Shown: in pieces, positions 36,081 to 45,852 of the stretch | Numbering within the stretch: the first letter of the stretch is position 1 | Layout: the number at the start of each line of letters is the position of its first letter | From: Butyrivibrio sp. | GTDB lineage: Bacteria > Bacillota > Clostridia > Lachnospirales > Lachnospiraceae | Direction: 5' to 3' | NCBI GenBank assembly: GCA_022486625.1 | Contig: JAKVKH010000002.1 | Location: 62,001-126,000, forward strand | DNA: 64,000 nt | Program-made: the position numbers and the translations under genes | Notes under the pieces: generated by a model | Told to the model about the DNA's origin: nothing | The model's database searches: none | The model's input: the letters and a program-made list of their open reading frames with translations, nothing else

Positions 36081-37013
36081 ATGAAAGTATTAAGCATTGT
36101 TGTTCCATGCTATAACGAGGAAGAGAATATATCAGATTTTTATGACGAGCTGATGAAGACGGAAGCTTTTTTTCATGAGCATGATGTAGAGCTTGAGGTG
36201 ATCTATGTGGATGACGGATCAAAGGATGGAACGGTAAAGAATGTCAGAGCGCTTCATGAAAAAGATGAAAGAGTACATCTGGTAAGCTTTTCCAGAAATT
36301 TTGGAAAGGAAGCCGGAATCTATGCGGGATTGCAGAAGGCAAAGGGAGATTTTGTGGCGATGCTGGACTGTGATCTTCAGGATCCGCCGGCACTGCTTCC
36401 GGAAATGTATGGATATATTATAAATGACGGTTATGATTCTATTGCGACCAGGCGTGTATCAAGAACCGGTGAGCCGCCGATCAGATCCTGGTTTGCCAGA
36501 AGATTTTACTCACTGATCAATAAGATGTCACGGACGGAAATTGTAGACGGAGCAAGGGATTACCGGCTGATGACCAGACAGTTTGCAGATGCAATTCTGT
36601 CTCTGGATGAATATAACCGTTTTTCCAAGGGAATTTTCAGCTGGGTCGGGTTTGAAACCAAATGGCTTGAGTATGAGAACATTGAACGGAAAAAAGGAGA
36701 GACAAAATGGTCTTTCTGGAAACTGTTTATTTATGCGCTTGACGGAATTATTGCTTTTTCCACAGTACCGCTGGCTCTGGCATCCATTATGGGTGTGATA
36801 TTCTGCATACTGGCATTTATTCTGATCATTGTTACGATCATCAGAAAGGCAGTATTTGGAGATCCGACTTCCGGATGGCCGTCGCTTGTCTGTATCATTT
36901 CACTGATCAGCGGGGTGCAGCTGTTCTGCATGGGCATTATCGGACAGTACCTGTCCAAAACCTATCTGGAAGTGAAAAAGAGACCGATTTACCTTGTAAA
37001 GGAAGAACTGTAA
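36081..37013 (+). CDS. GtrB/ArnC-like GT2 glycosyltransferase with two membrane helices
   Basis: 310 residues. N-terminal GT2 domain: VVPCYNEEENISDFYDELMK, VDDGSKDGT, MLDCDLQDPPALLPEMY (metal-binding Asp) and DGARDYRLMTRQFADAIL. Two C-terminal transmembrane helices (about 232-258 and 265-290) end in LSKTYLEVKKRPIYLV. This is the layout of polyprenyl-phosphate glycosyltransferases such as GtrB and ArnC that make undecaprenyl-phosphate sugars, the donors used by GT-C membrane transferases, several of which lie in this cluster. It starts the main plus-strand assembly operon. Confidence 0.9.
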   Translation: MKVLSIVVPCYNEEENISDFYDELMKTEAFFHEHDVELEVIYVDDGSKDGTVKNVRALHEKDERVHLVSFSRNFGKEAGIYAGLQKAKGDFVAMLDCDLQDPPALLPEMYGYIINDGYDSIATRRVSRTGEPPIRSWFARRFYSLINKMSRTEIVDGARDYRLMTRQFADAILSLDEYNRFSKGIFSWVGFETKWLEYENIERKKGETKWSFWKLFIYALDGIIAFSTVPLALASIMGVIFCILAFILIIVTIIRKAVFGDPTSGWPSLVCIISLISGVQLFCMGIIGQYLSKTYLEVKKRPIYLVKEEL

Positions 37014-37022
37014 GGTGATGAT

Positions 37023-37778
37023 ATGGTAAGTATTATTGTGCCGGTGTATAATGCGGGAAGCTACATTGACAAAACCATTGCCATGGTGGAAAAACAGACC
37101 TTTAAGGATTGGGAACTGATCCTTGTAGATGATGCGTCATCTGATGACAGTTGCGCCAGAATCAAGAGTACACTCAGTCAGAGCAGTATTGATCCCGCCA
37201 GAATTCATCTGGTGCGTAAAGAACGTAATGAGGGTGCGGCAAGCGCACGCAATGTCGGGATTGATGTTGCAAGAGGAAGGTATATCGCTTTTCTTGATGC
37301 AGATGATGTCTGGATGCCGGAGAAACTGGAACTGGAGCTGGCATTCATGAAGCAGAAGGGCGCTGCATTTGTTTTTACTGCCTATGAGTTTGGAAATGAG
37401 CAGGCAGAGCCTACGGGTAAAGTTGTGCATGTGCCGGCGGAGTTGGATTTTCAGCATGCGTTGTCCCGTACGGTCATATTTACCTCCACGGTGCTCTTTG
37501 ATCTGGAAAAGATCAGTAAAAAAGCAATTCATATGCCGGATGTTCCAAGTGAGGATACGGCAACATGGTGGAGTATTCTGAAATCCGGCGTGACGGCTTT
37601 TGGATATGACCGGGTGTTGACCATATACAGAAGACCGGTGAGATCGCTGTCTTCCAATAAAGCGGAAGCAGCCAGAAGAATCTGGAATCTGTACAGGCAG
37701 GTAGCCGGACTTGGCCCGTTTTCATCTGCAGTGCATTTTGCAGGTTGGGCCATCCGCGCAACGGCGCGGAGATTATAA
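37023..37778 (+). CDS. GT2 glycosyltransferase
   Basis: 251 residues with a GT-A fold: VSIIVPVYNAGSYIDKTIAMVEKQTFKDWELILVDDASSDDS, RNEGAASARNVGIDVARGRYIAFLDADDVWMPEKLE (DxD as DADD). It lies 9 bases after the GtrB-like gene. The C-terminal region is short (DTATWWSILKSGV segment then a basic end). It resembles enzymes adding a hexose or amino sugar to a growing lipid-linked repeat. The sugar cannot be deduced. Confidence 0.88.
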   Translation: MVSIIVPVYNAGSYIDKTIAMVEKQTFKDWELILVDDASSDDSCARIKSTLSQSSIDPARIHLVRKERNEGAASARNVGIDVARGRYIAFLDADDVWMPEKLELELAFMKQKGAAFVFTAYEFGNEQAEPTGKVVHVPAELDFQHALSRTVIFTSTVLFDLEKISKKAIHMPDVPSEDTATWWSILKSGVTAFGYDRVLTIYRRPVRSLSSNKAEAARRIWNLYRQVAGLGPFSSAVHFAGWAIRATARRL

Positions 37779-37837
37779 CCTGATTTCAGGCAGAGCCTGT
37801 CAGCAGGAGAATTTGAAAGAGGTAAGAATACGATCAT

Positions 37838-39262
37838 ATGAAACAGCTGGAATCTACGAAAAGAATTGTGGTACTTCTTTCAGGACTGATTGAACTGATT
37901 CTTCAGACCGGGGTATATGCATGGTTCTGGTATCATGTATTTTATCCATTATTAAGTATGCCCAGAGTCAGTACGGAAGGGTATGCACTCGGAAACGGAC
38001 TTAAGTTTTATTTCTGGGGGCATGTTCTGGTTATTGCTATTTATTTTGTCCTGATGCTGTTCTTTTCCAATACTTATGGCGGTCTGAAGATCGGATACCT
38101 GAAGCCGCTGGATGTATTTTTTTCACAGATTTTTTCGCTGATCATGGTAAATGTCATTTCCTATTTCCAGCTGTCTCTGATGAGAAACTGGCTGGTACCG
38201 GCAAAACCTTTTCTGGAGATTCTTGGACTGGAACTGGTGCTGTCATTTATCTGGACCTATATCAGCAATGCAGTGTATAAGGCAATGTTTCCGCCAAGAG
38301 AAATGCTGCTGATCAGCGGCGAGCATCCGATTGATGATATCCTGCATAAATTCAGCACACGCAGTGACAGGTATCATATCTCCAGATGTATGAACATCAC
38401 GGAAGGAATTGAAGCCATTAAAGCAGAGTGTACACAGAGATATGGCGCGGTGGTGCTGTGGGATATTCCGACACAGCAGAGAAATCAGCTGCTGAAATTC
38501 TGTTATTCCAGGTCGATCCGCGTGTATCTGATGCCGAAGATTCCGGATGTGCTTGTAAAAGGTGCAGATCAGATGCATCTGTTTGATACGCCGATTCTGC
38601 TGATCCGGGAATATTCGATTAAGATTGAGCAGCGTGCGATCAAGAGGATGATTGATATTGTCTTTTCACTTCTGATGATCATCATCACTTCACCGATTAT
38701 GCTGGTAACGGCAATTATAATCAAATGCTATGACGGCGGGCCGATTTTATATAAACAGGTACGCTGTACGATGGATCAGAAGGAATTTAAAATCATGAAA
38801 TTCCGCAGCATGAGAGTGGATGCGGAAAAAGATGGTGTGGCAAGGCTTGCGGCAAGAAATGACTCCAGAATTACACCGATCGGCAAATTTATCCGTTCCT
38901 GCAGAATTGATGAGCTTCCGCAGCTGTTTAATATTCTGAGCGGCGATATGTCATTTATCGGGCCGAGACCGGAAAGACCGGAGATTATCAGACAGTATAT
39001 GGAAGATATGCCGGAATTTGCATATCGTATGAAGGTTAAGGCAGGGCTTGCGGGGTATGCACAGGTATACGGCAAGTACAATACAACTCCCTATGATAAG
39101 CTCAAGCTTGATCTGACCTATATTCAGAATTATTCGGTATGGCTTGATATCAAGCTGATGCTTCTGACACTGAAGATCCTTTTTACGCCGGAAAGCACAG
39201 AGGGTGTGGAAGAGAACCAGATTACAGCCATGAAGGAAGAAAAGGATCAGGAAGAACGCTGA
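37838..39262 (+). CDS. Polyprenyl-phosphate sugar-1-phosphate transferase (initiating enzyme)
   Basis: 474 residues. Four or five transmembrane helices in the first 150 residues and a Rossmann-like CoA-binding-type domain in the middle precede a bacterial sugar transferase domain (about 263-455): KRMIDIVFSLLMIIITSPIML, GGPILYKQVRCTMDQKEFKIMKFRSMR, CRIDELPQLFNILSGDMSFIGPRPERPE. It moves a sugar-1-phosphate to undecaprenyl phosphate and begins each repeat unit. Nearly every conserved residue in the PHPT domain is intact. The Wzz-like gene overlaps its stop by 1 base. Confidence 0.93.
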   Translation: MKQLESTKRIVVLLSGLIELILQTGVYAWFWYHVFYPLLSMPRVSTEGYALGNGLKFYFWGHVLVIAIYFVLMLFFSNTYGGLKIGYLKPLDVFFSQIFSLIMVNVISYFQLSLMRNWLVPAKPFLEILGLELVLSFIWTYISNAVYKAMFPPREMLLISGEHPIDDILHKFSTRSDRYHISRCMNITEGIEAIKAECTQRYGAVVLWDIPTQQRNQLLKFCYSRSIRVYLMPKIPDVLVKGADQMHLFDTPILLIREYSIKIEQRAIKRMIDIVFSLLMIIITSPIMLVTAIIIKCYDGGPILYKQVRCTMDQKEFKIMKFRSMRVDAEKDGVARLAARNDSRITPIGKFIRSCRIDELPQLFNILSGDMSFIGPRPERPEIIRQYMEDMPEFAYRMKVKAGLAGYAQVYGKYNTTPYDKLKLDLTYIQNYSVWLDIKLMLLTLKILFTPESTEGVEENQITAMKEEKDQEER

Positions 39263-40392
39263 TGAACAGAGAAGAAAATGAACATCGAAGTGAAATACTG
39301 AATCTTAGAAGCTTTTACCTGCGGCTGATCCGTAGAATATGGCTGATTCCGGCAGCGCTTCTGGCAGGTGCCGTGATTGGCGGCGCGATCTATTTCCTTG
39401 CTACGGTAACTTTCGGACCGGAAAGATCTTACAGTGCGCAGTCCAAGCTGTATCTTAACTTTGCATATGATGAGTCCGGCAAGGTTTATGATTACTATAA
39501 TGGCTATACATGGAATCTGCTGATGTCAACGGATGACATTCTGAATCAGACCATGAAGAATCTTGCAGCGCAGGGAATTCCGGAACTGCAGGGAACAGAT
39601 GTCGGCAGCGGCAGCCTCAGTGGTGTGACAAGAGCTGAAGTGATTGCCAGTACGGATGCGGAGATTCCTTCCGACTCAAGGGTAATGGTATTGACAATTA
39701 CCAGCCATGATCAGAAACTGGCACAGGCGATTCTGAAGGCAACAGATGATTCACTGGTAAGCTTTGGCACTTCTCACAGTGAGTTCGAGGGAATTGATGT
39801 CAGAAGTACTTCTGATGCTGCGCTGGTAACCTATACGGACAGGACGACCGCAGCAGTGATTACAGGGGCAGTTCTTGCAGGCATCAGTATGATTATGGTA
39901 TTGCTGTTGCTGGACTGCCTGGATGATGCGGTTTATGTGCCGGAAGACTGTGAACGAAGATATCACCTTCCGGTGCTGGGAATGCTCGCGGCAGAAGGCA
40001 GGCAGCTTCCGGAGAGGTTCCGCAATGAACTGATAGCAGCCTTTGAGCATACCATCAGCGGACAGCATAAGGTAGCACTGATTTCGGTTTCCGGTGGAAA
40101 AAATGAAGGAGCTGCAGATAAAGCATGTCAGATACTGCATGAAATGATCCGGAGTGATTTTGACTTTCAGAAAACTGATGTGGAAGCATTGCAGACGCCG
40201 GGAACGAGTCTGGAGAGTTATCGCAGACTTCAGGAAACAGATGGTGTGATTCTGCTTTTGAAAGCGGGAGAGCATGCCGGTACAATGGCAGAGCATATGA
40301 TCAGTCAGCTTCATAAGCATGACTGTCCGATTCTGGGAATTATTCTGACAGAAACGGATCCGGGTTTTATGAAACGATATTACAGATGCTGA
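39262..40392 (+). CDS. Wzz/CapA-like chain-length protein with degenerate tyrosine-kinase-like tail
   Basis: 376 residues. A Wzz-type layout: transmembrane helix 1 (about 31-51), an external domain (about 55-190), transmembrane helix 2 (about 195-215, ITGAVLAGISMIMVLLLLD), then a cytoplasmic region of about 160 residues resembling a BY-kinase fold (HKVALISVSGGKNEGAADKACQILHEMIRSDF, then TDGVILLLKAGEHAGTMAEHMISQLHKHDCPILGIILTE). The Walker A loop appears as SGGKNEGAADKA, lacking the GK[ST] signature, and the tail ends KRYYRC with one Tyr pair. It likely regulates polymer length without ATP hydrolysis; this part is inference. Confidence 0.8.
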   Translation: MNREENEHRSEILNLRSFYLRLIRRIWLIPAALLAGAVIGGAIYFLATVTFGPERSYSAQSKLYLNFAYDESGKVYDYYNGYTWNLLMSTDDILNQTMKNLAAQGIPELQGTDVGSGSLSGVTRAEVIASTDAEIPSDSRVMVLTITSHDQKLAQAILKATDDSLVSFGTSHSEFEGIDVRSTSDAALVTYTDRTTAAVITGAVLAGISMIMVLLLLDCLDDAVYVPEDCERRYHLPVLGMLAAEGRQLPERFRNELIAAFEHTISGQHKVALISVSGGKNEGAADKACQILHEMIRSDFDFQKTDVEALQTPGTSLESYRRLQETDGVILLLKAGEHAGTMAEHMISQLHKHDCPILGIILTETDPGFMKRYYRC

Positions 40393-40407
40393 TGATGCGA
40401 GGCGCGA

Positions 40408-41205
40408 ATGAAAAATGAACAGCAGGAGAGCACCAGAATTCAGATTCTGGTCTCGGCAGTTGACCAGAATACGGAGACACTTGCAGCACAGATGAATCTG
40501 GAGACAGATGCGCTGATTGTAAATCAGTGTCATGAAAATGCCTATTCTGAATATGAATATAAAAATCACAGGGTCTGCTGCTATGACAGCGATGCACGGG
40601 GCGTTGGACTTTCCAGAAATACAGCGATGTTGTATGCAACTTCCGAGCTGATTCTGTTCGGGGATGAAGACATCAGATATCGTGCAGGTTACGCACAGGA
40701 TATTGCAGAAGAATTTGACCGCCATCCGGAAGCGGATATGATCCTTTTTAATATCAGACAGTCAGAAGGCCGGGAAACATATCACAATCGAGCGTTCGGG
40801 CGTATCCGATGGTATAACTACGGGAGATATCCGGCGTACAGCATCTGTGTCAGAACCAGAAAGCTGCGTGAAGCCAATGTCATGTTTTCACTTCTGTTTG
40901 GCGGCGGGGCGCAGTACAGTAACGGTGAGGACAGTCTTTTTCTGCATGAGTGTCTGGAAAAGGGAATTCATATTTATCGTTCACCGATTGAAATCGGATA
41001 TGAGATTGCGCGCAGATCCACATGGTTTGAAGGATATACAGAAAAATTTTTTATGGACAGAGGTGTTCTGTACCATTTCCTTTATGGCAGGATGGCATAT
41101 CTGTTCGGACTTCGGTTTCTGCTGAAGCATCGCAGTACCATGTGCCGTAAAATGTCCTTTGGAAAATGTTATGAACTTATGAAGAAAGGAATTCGAAGCG
41201 TCTGA
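40408..41205 (+). CDS. GT2-like glycosyltransferase (divergent N-terminus)
   Basis: 265 residues. It has IQILVSAVDQNTETLAAQMNLETDALIVNQC at the start in place of the usual PVYN motif, then GVGLSRNTAMLYATSELILFGDEDIRYRAGYAQDIAEEF, in which DED takes the place of DxD. The middle has FNIRQSEGR and a GGGAQYSNGEDSLFLHECLEKG segment typical of GT2 acceptor regions. It is a glycosyltransferase-A family member for a surface sugar. Sugar specificity is unknown. Position between the Wzz-like and EpsG-like genes suggests a central assembly role. Confidence 0.8.
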   Translation: MKNEQQESTRIQILVSAVDQNTETLAAQMNLETDALIVNQCHENAYSEYEYKNHRVCCYDSDARGVGLSRNTAMLYATSELILFGDEDIRYRAGYAQDIAEEFDRHPEADMILFNIRQSEGRETYHNRAFGRIRWYNYGRYPAYSICVRTRKLREANVMFSLLFGGGAQYSNGEDSLFLHECLEKGIHIYRSPIEIGYEIARRSTWFEGYTEKFFMDRGVLYHFLYGRMAYLFGLRFLLKHRSTMCRKMSFGKCYELMKKGIRSV

Positions 41206-41206
41206 T

Positions 41207-42328
41207 ATGTGGCTGTATACAGGAATGACTCTGCTGACTATCGGGCTCAGTGTGCTGATCAGACGTCCGCGGATGGCAGGGATAAATGAAAATGATATTG
41301 GCCTTACCAGGCAGGAGGCGCTAAATCGCATCAGCATGGCGGCAGTTTTTATACTGCTGTTTGCGGTACCTGCATGCAGGATCAATGTCGGCAATGATTA
41401 TGCCAAATATGTGGAATTTATGCATCTGGTGTATTCCAATGCCTATGTACCCACAGAAGTCGGGTTTAACGTGCTGGCATGGCTGATTTATCATCTGTGC
41501 GGTTATGAAAATTTCCTCCTGGTATTTGCAGTGTTTGCATTTGCGATTCCGGCAGTTTTTCTTGCAGCGTTCTGGCAGCAGGCGGATTCCTTTACGTGGA
41601 CATTTGCGATGTTCATGCTTCTGGGATATTATTTTCAGTCGTTCAGTACCGTTCGTTATTATCTGGCACTTGCAATAGCTGTGTATTCCATGAAATATGT
41701 GATCAGGAGAGACTGGCCGGCATTCATACTGCTTATTCTGGTCGGATCAGCCTTTCATAAATCGCTGCTGGTTGTTCTGGTTTTGTATGTGATTGCGCAG
41801 ATGAAATGGAAAAAATGGATGGTTTTTGCAGGGGGATGTCTTTGCATTACTTTTATTTTTCTGCGTGAGCAGTATCTGCAGCTGGTGGTCTGGCTGTATC
41901 CGTCCTATAAGAACACTGAGTATTTAAGCGGTGGAACCAGCTATGTGAGTATTGCAAGATGTGTCTGCGTACTGGTGCTGGCACTTCTGTATTATAGGCA
42001 GGCAGTACAGGGAAATCGCAGAAATGAATTTTATTTTCACTGTAATATACTGGCACTGGTTTTATATGTGTTCTGTTCATTTATTCCGGTGATTTCCAGA
42101 ATCGGTTATTATCTGACGATAACGCAGATTCTGTTTATTCCGTCGATTCTTCTGAAGATACCTGAGGAACGTCAGCAGAAAATATTTAAGGCACTTACCA
42201 TACTGGCCTGTGCCGCTTACTTTTGTATGTACATGCGTCATGCAGGTGACGATGGAGTCAGGATCCTGCCATATCAGACATTTATGTTTCATGATATGCC
42301 GCCGATTCTGTCCGATAAGGGATACTGA
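41207..42328 (+). CDS. EpsG-family membrane protein (putative polysaccharide polymerase)
   Basis: 373 residues, about ten transmembrane segments. The EpsG family signature is clear: RINVGNDYAKYVEFMHLVY, EVGFNVLAWLIYHLCG, YYFQSFSTVRYYLALAIAVYSMKYV and GSAFHKSLLVVLVLYVIAQMKWKK. EpsG-type proteins are thought to polymerise exopolysaccharide repeats on the outer face of the membrane (Wzy-like). It begins 1 base after the preceding gene stops. It is the only polymerase candidate in the window. Confidence 0.88.
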   Translation: MWLYTGMTLLTIGLSVLIRRPRMAGINENDIGLTRQEALNRISMAAVFILLFAVPACRINVGNDYAKYVEFMHLVYSNAYVPTEVGFNVLAWLIYHLCGYENFLLVFAVFAFAIPAVFLAAFWQQADSFTWTFAMFMLLGYYFQSFSTVRYYLALAIAVYSMKYVIRRDWPAFILLILVGSAFHKSLLVVLVLYVIAQMKWKKWMVFAGGCLCITFIFLREQYLQLVVWLYPSYKNTEYLSGGTSYVSIARCVCVLVLALLYYRQAVQGNRRNEFYFHCNILALVLYVFCSFIPVISRIGYYLTITQILFIPSILLKIPEERQQKIFKALTILACAAYFCMYMRHAGDDGVRILPYQTFMFHDMPPILSDKGY

Positions 42329-42347
42329 AACTGCCGGGAGGCAAAAT

Positions 42348-43229
42348 ATGAAAGTTTTTTTTAATATTATAGTGGTTTCATTCAACGCAGGAGATAAGCT
42401 GGAAAAGACACTGGAAAGTGTACTTGGACAGACATATCAGGAATTTCGGATTGTCATCAAGGATGGCGATTCTTCAGATGGATCTGTGGAAAAAATTATT
42501 GAGAAATATCAGATCGGTACAGACGGATATTCGCCGGACCATCGGATGATTCTGATCAGAGGCAGGGATCAGGGAATATATGATGCCATGAATATTGCAT
42601 CGGACACACTTGCCGGAATAGAAACGCAGCATATGAGTCCGGAGTACATGAGCTTTGTGTATTTTCTCAACTGCGGAGATAATCTGACTGATTCACATGT
42701 CCTTGAAAAAGTACAGAAGGGAATTCGTGAATATGCGCAGAAGGATGCCAATCCATCCCCGTTTATCTGCTATGGAGACATTTTCGAATGCAGAACCGGC
42801 CAGCGTGTCGCATCCAATCCGAATATCAATGATTTTGCCTGTTACAGAAATCTGCCCTGCCATCAGGCCTGCTTTTATGAAAGTTCACTTATCCTGAGAG
42901 AAAAGTTTGATACGCAGTGGCAGGTCAGAGCGGATTATGAGCATTTTCTGCGCTGCTTTTATAAAGATAAGGCACAGACTTTTTACATACCGATGATCAT
43001 TGCGGATTATGAAGGCGGCGGTTTTTCTGAGACTGCGCACAGCCGTGCCATGTCTGAGCGGGAACGCAGATGGATTATTGCCATGTATCAGAGCAATGCC
43101 AAAATCCTCAAATATGATCTGATCCGCATTGTCACACTGGCATCTCTTCGCACCAGAGCTGCGGAAAATCCCAGAACCGCGGGAATCTACAACTGGTTTA
43201 AAAAGATAATTTACAGGCATAGAGCCTGA
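42348..43229 (+). CDS. GT2 glycosyltransferase (WcaA/colanic type)
   Basis: 293 residues. FFNIIVVSFNAGDKLEKTLESVLGQTYQEFRIVIKDGDSSDGS and IRGRDQGIYDAMNIA resemble the WcaE/WbyL branch of GT2 enzymes, in which DQGIYDAMN is a conserved core segment. CYGDIFECRTGQRV and NLPCHQACFYESS are also typical of this branch. The ATG at 42348 follows GGGAGG; the longer frame upstream lies within epsG and is not used. The donor and acceptor are not known. Confidence 0.88.
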   Translation: MKVFFNIIVVSFNAGDKLEKTLESVLGQTYQEFRIVIKDGDSSDGSVEKIIEKYQIGTDGYSPDHRMILIRGRDQGIYDAMNIASDTLAGIETQHMSPEYMSFVYFLNCGDNLTDSHVLEKVQKGIREYAQKDANPSPFICYGDIFECRTGQRVASNPNINDFACYRNLPCHQACFYESSLILREKFDTQWQVRADYEHFLRCFYKDKAQTFYIPMIIADYEGGGFSETAHSRAMSERERRWIIAMYQSNAKILKYDLIRIVTLASLRTRAAENPRTAGIYNWFKKIIYRHRA

Positions 43230-43248
43230 TAGGAAAATTGGAGCGGAT

Positions 43249-44640
43249 ATGAAGGTTTTATGGCTTTGCAACGTCATGCTGCCGGCATTTGCCAGAACGC
43301 ATGATCTTCCATATACGAACAGAGAAGGATGGCTGTCCGGCAGCTACGAACGGATGGTCAGAGACCGTGCAGACGATTCCGGGGAAGGAAACACATCCGC
43401 AAGAGACATTGAACTTGGCGTATGCTTTCCTGCACCTTACGCACTGGGAAATTTCCGTCAGGAGCAGGACAGTGTAATCTTTTACGGCTTTCTGGAGAAT
43501 CTTGACACACCGGAAGTTTATGATCATACACTGGAAAAAAGATTTCAGGAAATTCTGAATGATTTTCAGCCGGACATTGTGCATATATTCGGGACGGAGT
43601 TTCCACATACACTTGCAATGATTCAGGCATTTCATAATCCGGACAGAATTCTGCTGGGAATTCAGGGACTGTGCAGTGTTATTGCAGAAAAATATATGGC
43701 AGATCTGCCGGTAATGGTGCAGAAGGATGCAACATTCCGGGATAAACTTAAAAAAGATTCGCTTGTGCAGCAGCAGGAAAAATACCGCAGAAGGGCGGCA
43801 ATGGAGAATGCGTCAATCAGAATGGCCGGACATATTACAGGCCGGACGGATTTCGACCGGCGTGTTACCGCATCCATTAATCCGAAAGCAGTATATCATC
43901 ATATGAATGAAACGATGCGCAGCTGCTTTTATACAACACCGGTCTGGAAGAGGGAGAACAGTGTTCCGTACAGTATTTTCCTGCCTCAGGGCGATTACCC
44001 GATCAAAGGGTTTCATTATATGCTGCAGGCGCTTCCCAAACTGATTGCGGCCCATCCACAGACACATGTGTATGTTGCGGGGAACAGCATTATCGGACGG
44101 GCGGATCGCAGCAGCGTGACTGCACCGGGAGACAGAAGCTCGGAATCCGGTGGAAGCAGATATCCGCTTTTTATCAGAATTTCTGCATATGGGCGGTATT
44201 TAAGGCTTCTGATGGTGGAAAAACATCTGAAAAAGCATGTGACCGTACTGGGAAAGCTGAGTGCGGAGCAGATGAAGGAACAGTATCTGAAATGCAGCGT
44301 ATTTGCCTGTCCGTCGGCAGTGGAAAATTCTCCGAACAGTGTTGGTGAGGCAATGCTTCTGGGCGTACCGGTTGTGGCTTCCAGAACCGGAGGAATTCCC
44401 AGCATGGTGGATGAGAATCATGATGGAATTCTGTTTGAAGCAGGAAATGCAGATGCGCTTGCAGCTGCGATCATGCAGATCTGGGATGAAGGTGTCATTG
44501 CAGATGTTTTCGGAGAAAATGCCAGAAAACATGCGCTTCGGACACACGATGCGGATCTGAATTATGCAAGGCTGCTTGAAATATACCGTGCAATCAATGC
44601 ATCGGCGGGAAAAAATGAAACCGGAGTAAAGGGCGAATGA
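43249..44640 (+). CDS. GT4 glycosyltransferase
   Basis: 463 residues with two Rossmann-like halves. The C-terminal donor half has the E-x7-E motif in ENSPNSVGEAMLLGVPVVASRTGGIPSMVDENHDGILFEAGNADALA. The N-terminal half is unusual, with an insertion around residues 30-90 rich in charged residues and DIVHIFGTEFPHTLAMI. A typical GT4 is 350-400 residues. It overlaps the next GT4 by 4 bases (ATGA), so both are likely produced together. Sugar unknown. Confidence 0.88.
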   Translation: MKVLWLCNVMLPAFARTHDLPYTNREGWLSGSYERMVRDRADDSGEGNTSARDIELGVCFPAPYALGNFRQEQDSVIFYGFLENLDTPEVYDHTLEKRFQEILNDFQPDIVHIFGTEFPHTLAMIQAFHNPDRILLGIQGLCSVIAEKYMADLPVMVQKDATFRDKLKKDSLVQQQEKYRRRAAMENASIRMAGHITGRTDFDRRVTASINPKAVYHHMNETMRSCFYTTPVWKRENSVPYSIFLPQGDYPIKGFHYMLQALPKLIAAHPQTHVYVAGNSIIGRADRSSVTAPGDRSSESGGSRYPLFIRISAYGRYLRLLMVEKHLKKHVTVLGKLSAEQMKEQYLKCSVFACPSAVENSPNSVGEAMLLGVPVVASRTGGIPSMVDENHDGILFEAGNADALAAAIMQIWDEGVIADVFGENARKHALRTHDADLNYARLLEIYRAINASAGKNETGVKGE

Positions 44641-45830
44641 CCATTACGTTTGTTTCCAATTACATCAATCATCATCAGATCCCGTTCTGCAATGCAATGT
44701 ATCATATACTGGGAGCGGATTTTCATTTTGTGCAGACGCAGCCGATGGCGCAGGAACGGATACAGATGGGATGGTCGGCGGACACCGGCAGTATACCGTA
44801 TGTAAGCCTTCTGTACGAAGATGAGGCGGGCTGCCGTGATCTGATTCAAAACAGTGACATTGTGCTGCTGGGCTGGAGCGGACATGAAGAACTGGACAGA
44901 ATGAGACTTCAAACCGGGAAGCCTACGCTGAGAATCAGTGAACGGATTTACCGTGAAGGACAGTGGAAGGCGGTTTCTCCGAAGGGACTGGTGGCAAAAT
45001 ACCGGGAACATTTCAGATATCGGAAGAAACCGGTATATCTTTTGTGTTCCGGTGCATATGTGGCATCTGATTTTCATCTGATTCACTGCTATCCGGGGAA
45101 AATGTTCCGGTGGGGATATTTTCCGGAAACAGTTCATTACCGGGAAAATGAATTTCGGGATATGAAGACACATTCCGGAACGATTGATCTGGCGTGGGCG
45201 GGCAGGATGATTACATTAAAGCATCCGGAATATGCAATCCGGCTGGCCAGAACACTTAAGGATGCGAAATTTGATTTTCGCCTTCATATGGTGGGAGATG
45301 GAGTCATGCTGAACACCCTTCAGCAGATGGCACGTGACGAAAAGGTAACTGATGTGGTACAGTTCTATGGGGCAATGGAACCGGAGAAAGTCCGCAGAGT
45401 GATGGAACAGGCACATATTTTCCTTTTTACCAGTAATTATCTGGAAGGCTGGGGAGCAGTTGTAAACGAAGCAATGAACAGCGGCTGTGCCGTGGTGGCT
45501 TCCGGTGAAGCTGGTGCGGTGCCGTTTCTGATCAGAGACGGAGAAAACGGGCTGGTCTATCATGATGGCAGTTACGGCGAGTTCGAGGCAAAGGCGGTAT
45601 ATCTTGCCGGACATCCGCTGGAGCGTGACAGAATCGGAAGGAAGGCATATGATACCATTACCATGCTCTGGAATGCAGAGCATGCTGCGGATGAACTTCT
45701 GAGATTCTGCCGGGGAATATTAGAGGACAAAGATGCAGTACCTGCAGAGGAAGGTCCGCTTTCCCGTGCAGAAGTTATTGCGCCGCCGAAGGCAGTAAGA
45801 ACCATGCAGGAAGACAATCATTTACACTGA
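44637..45830 (+). CDS. GT4 glycosyltransferase
   Basis: 397 residues with the GT-B fold: TITFVSNYINHHQIPFCNAMY at the start, WAGRMITLKHPEYAIRLARTLKDAKF as the hinge, and the donor-site E-x7-E in NYLEGWGAVVNEAMNSGCAVVASGEAGAVPFLIRDGENGLVY. It probably adds a hexose to the lipid-linked repeat. The C-terminal 30 residues (AVPAEEGPLSRAEVIAPP) are a low-complexity tail without recognised function. The start overlaps the previous stop. Confidence 0.88.
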   Translation: MTITFVSNYINHHQIPFCNAMYHILGADFHFVQTQPMAQERIQMGWSADTGSIPYVSLLYEDEAGCRDLIQNSDIVLLGWSGHEELDRMRLQTGKPTLRISERIYREGQWKAVSPKGLVAKYREHFRYRKKPVYLLCSGAYVASDFHLIHCYPGKMFRWGYFPETVHYRENEFRDMKTHSGTIDLAWAGRMITLKHPEYAIRLARTLKDAKFDFRLHMVGDGVMLNTLQQMARDEKVTDVVQFYGAMEPEKVRRVMEQAHIFLFTSNYLEGWGAVVNEAMNSGCAVVASGEAGAVPFLIRDGENGLVYHDGSYGEFEAKAVYLAGHPLERDRIGRKAYDTITMLWNAEHAADELLRFCRGILEDKDAVPAEEGPLSRAEVIAPPKAVRTMQEDNHLH

Positions 45831-45852
45831 CAGGAGAGAAGCAGGAGAAATT

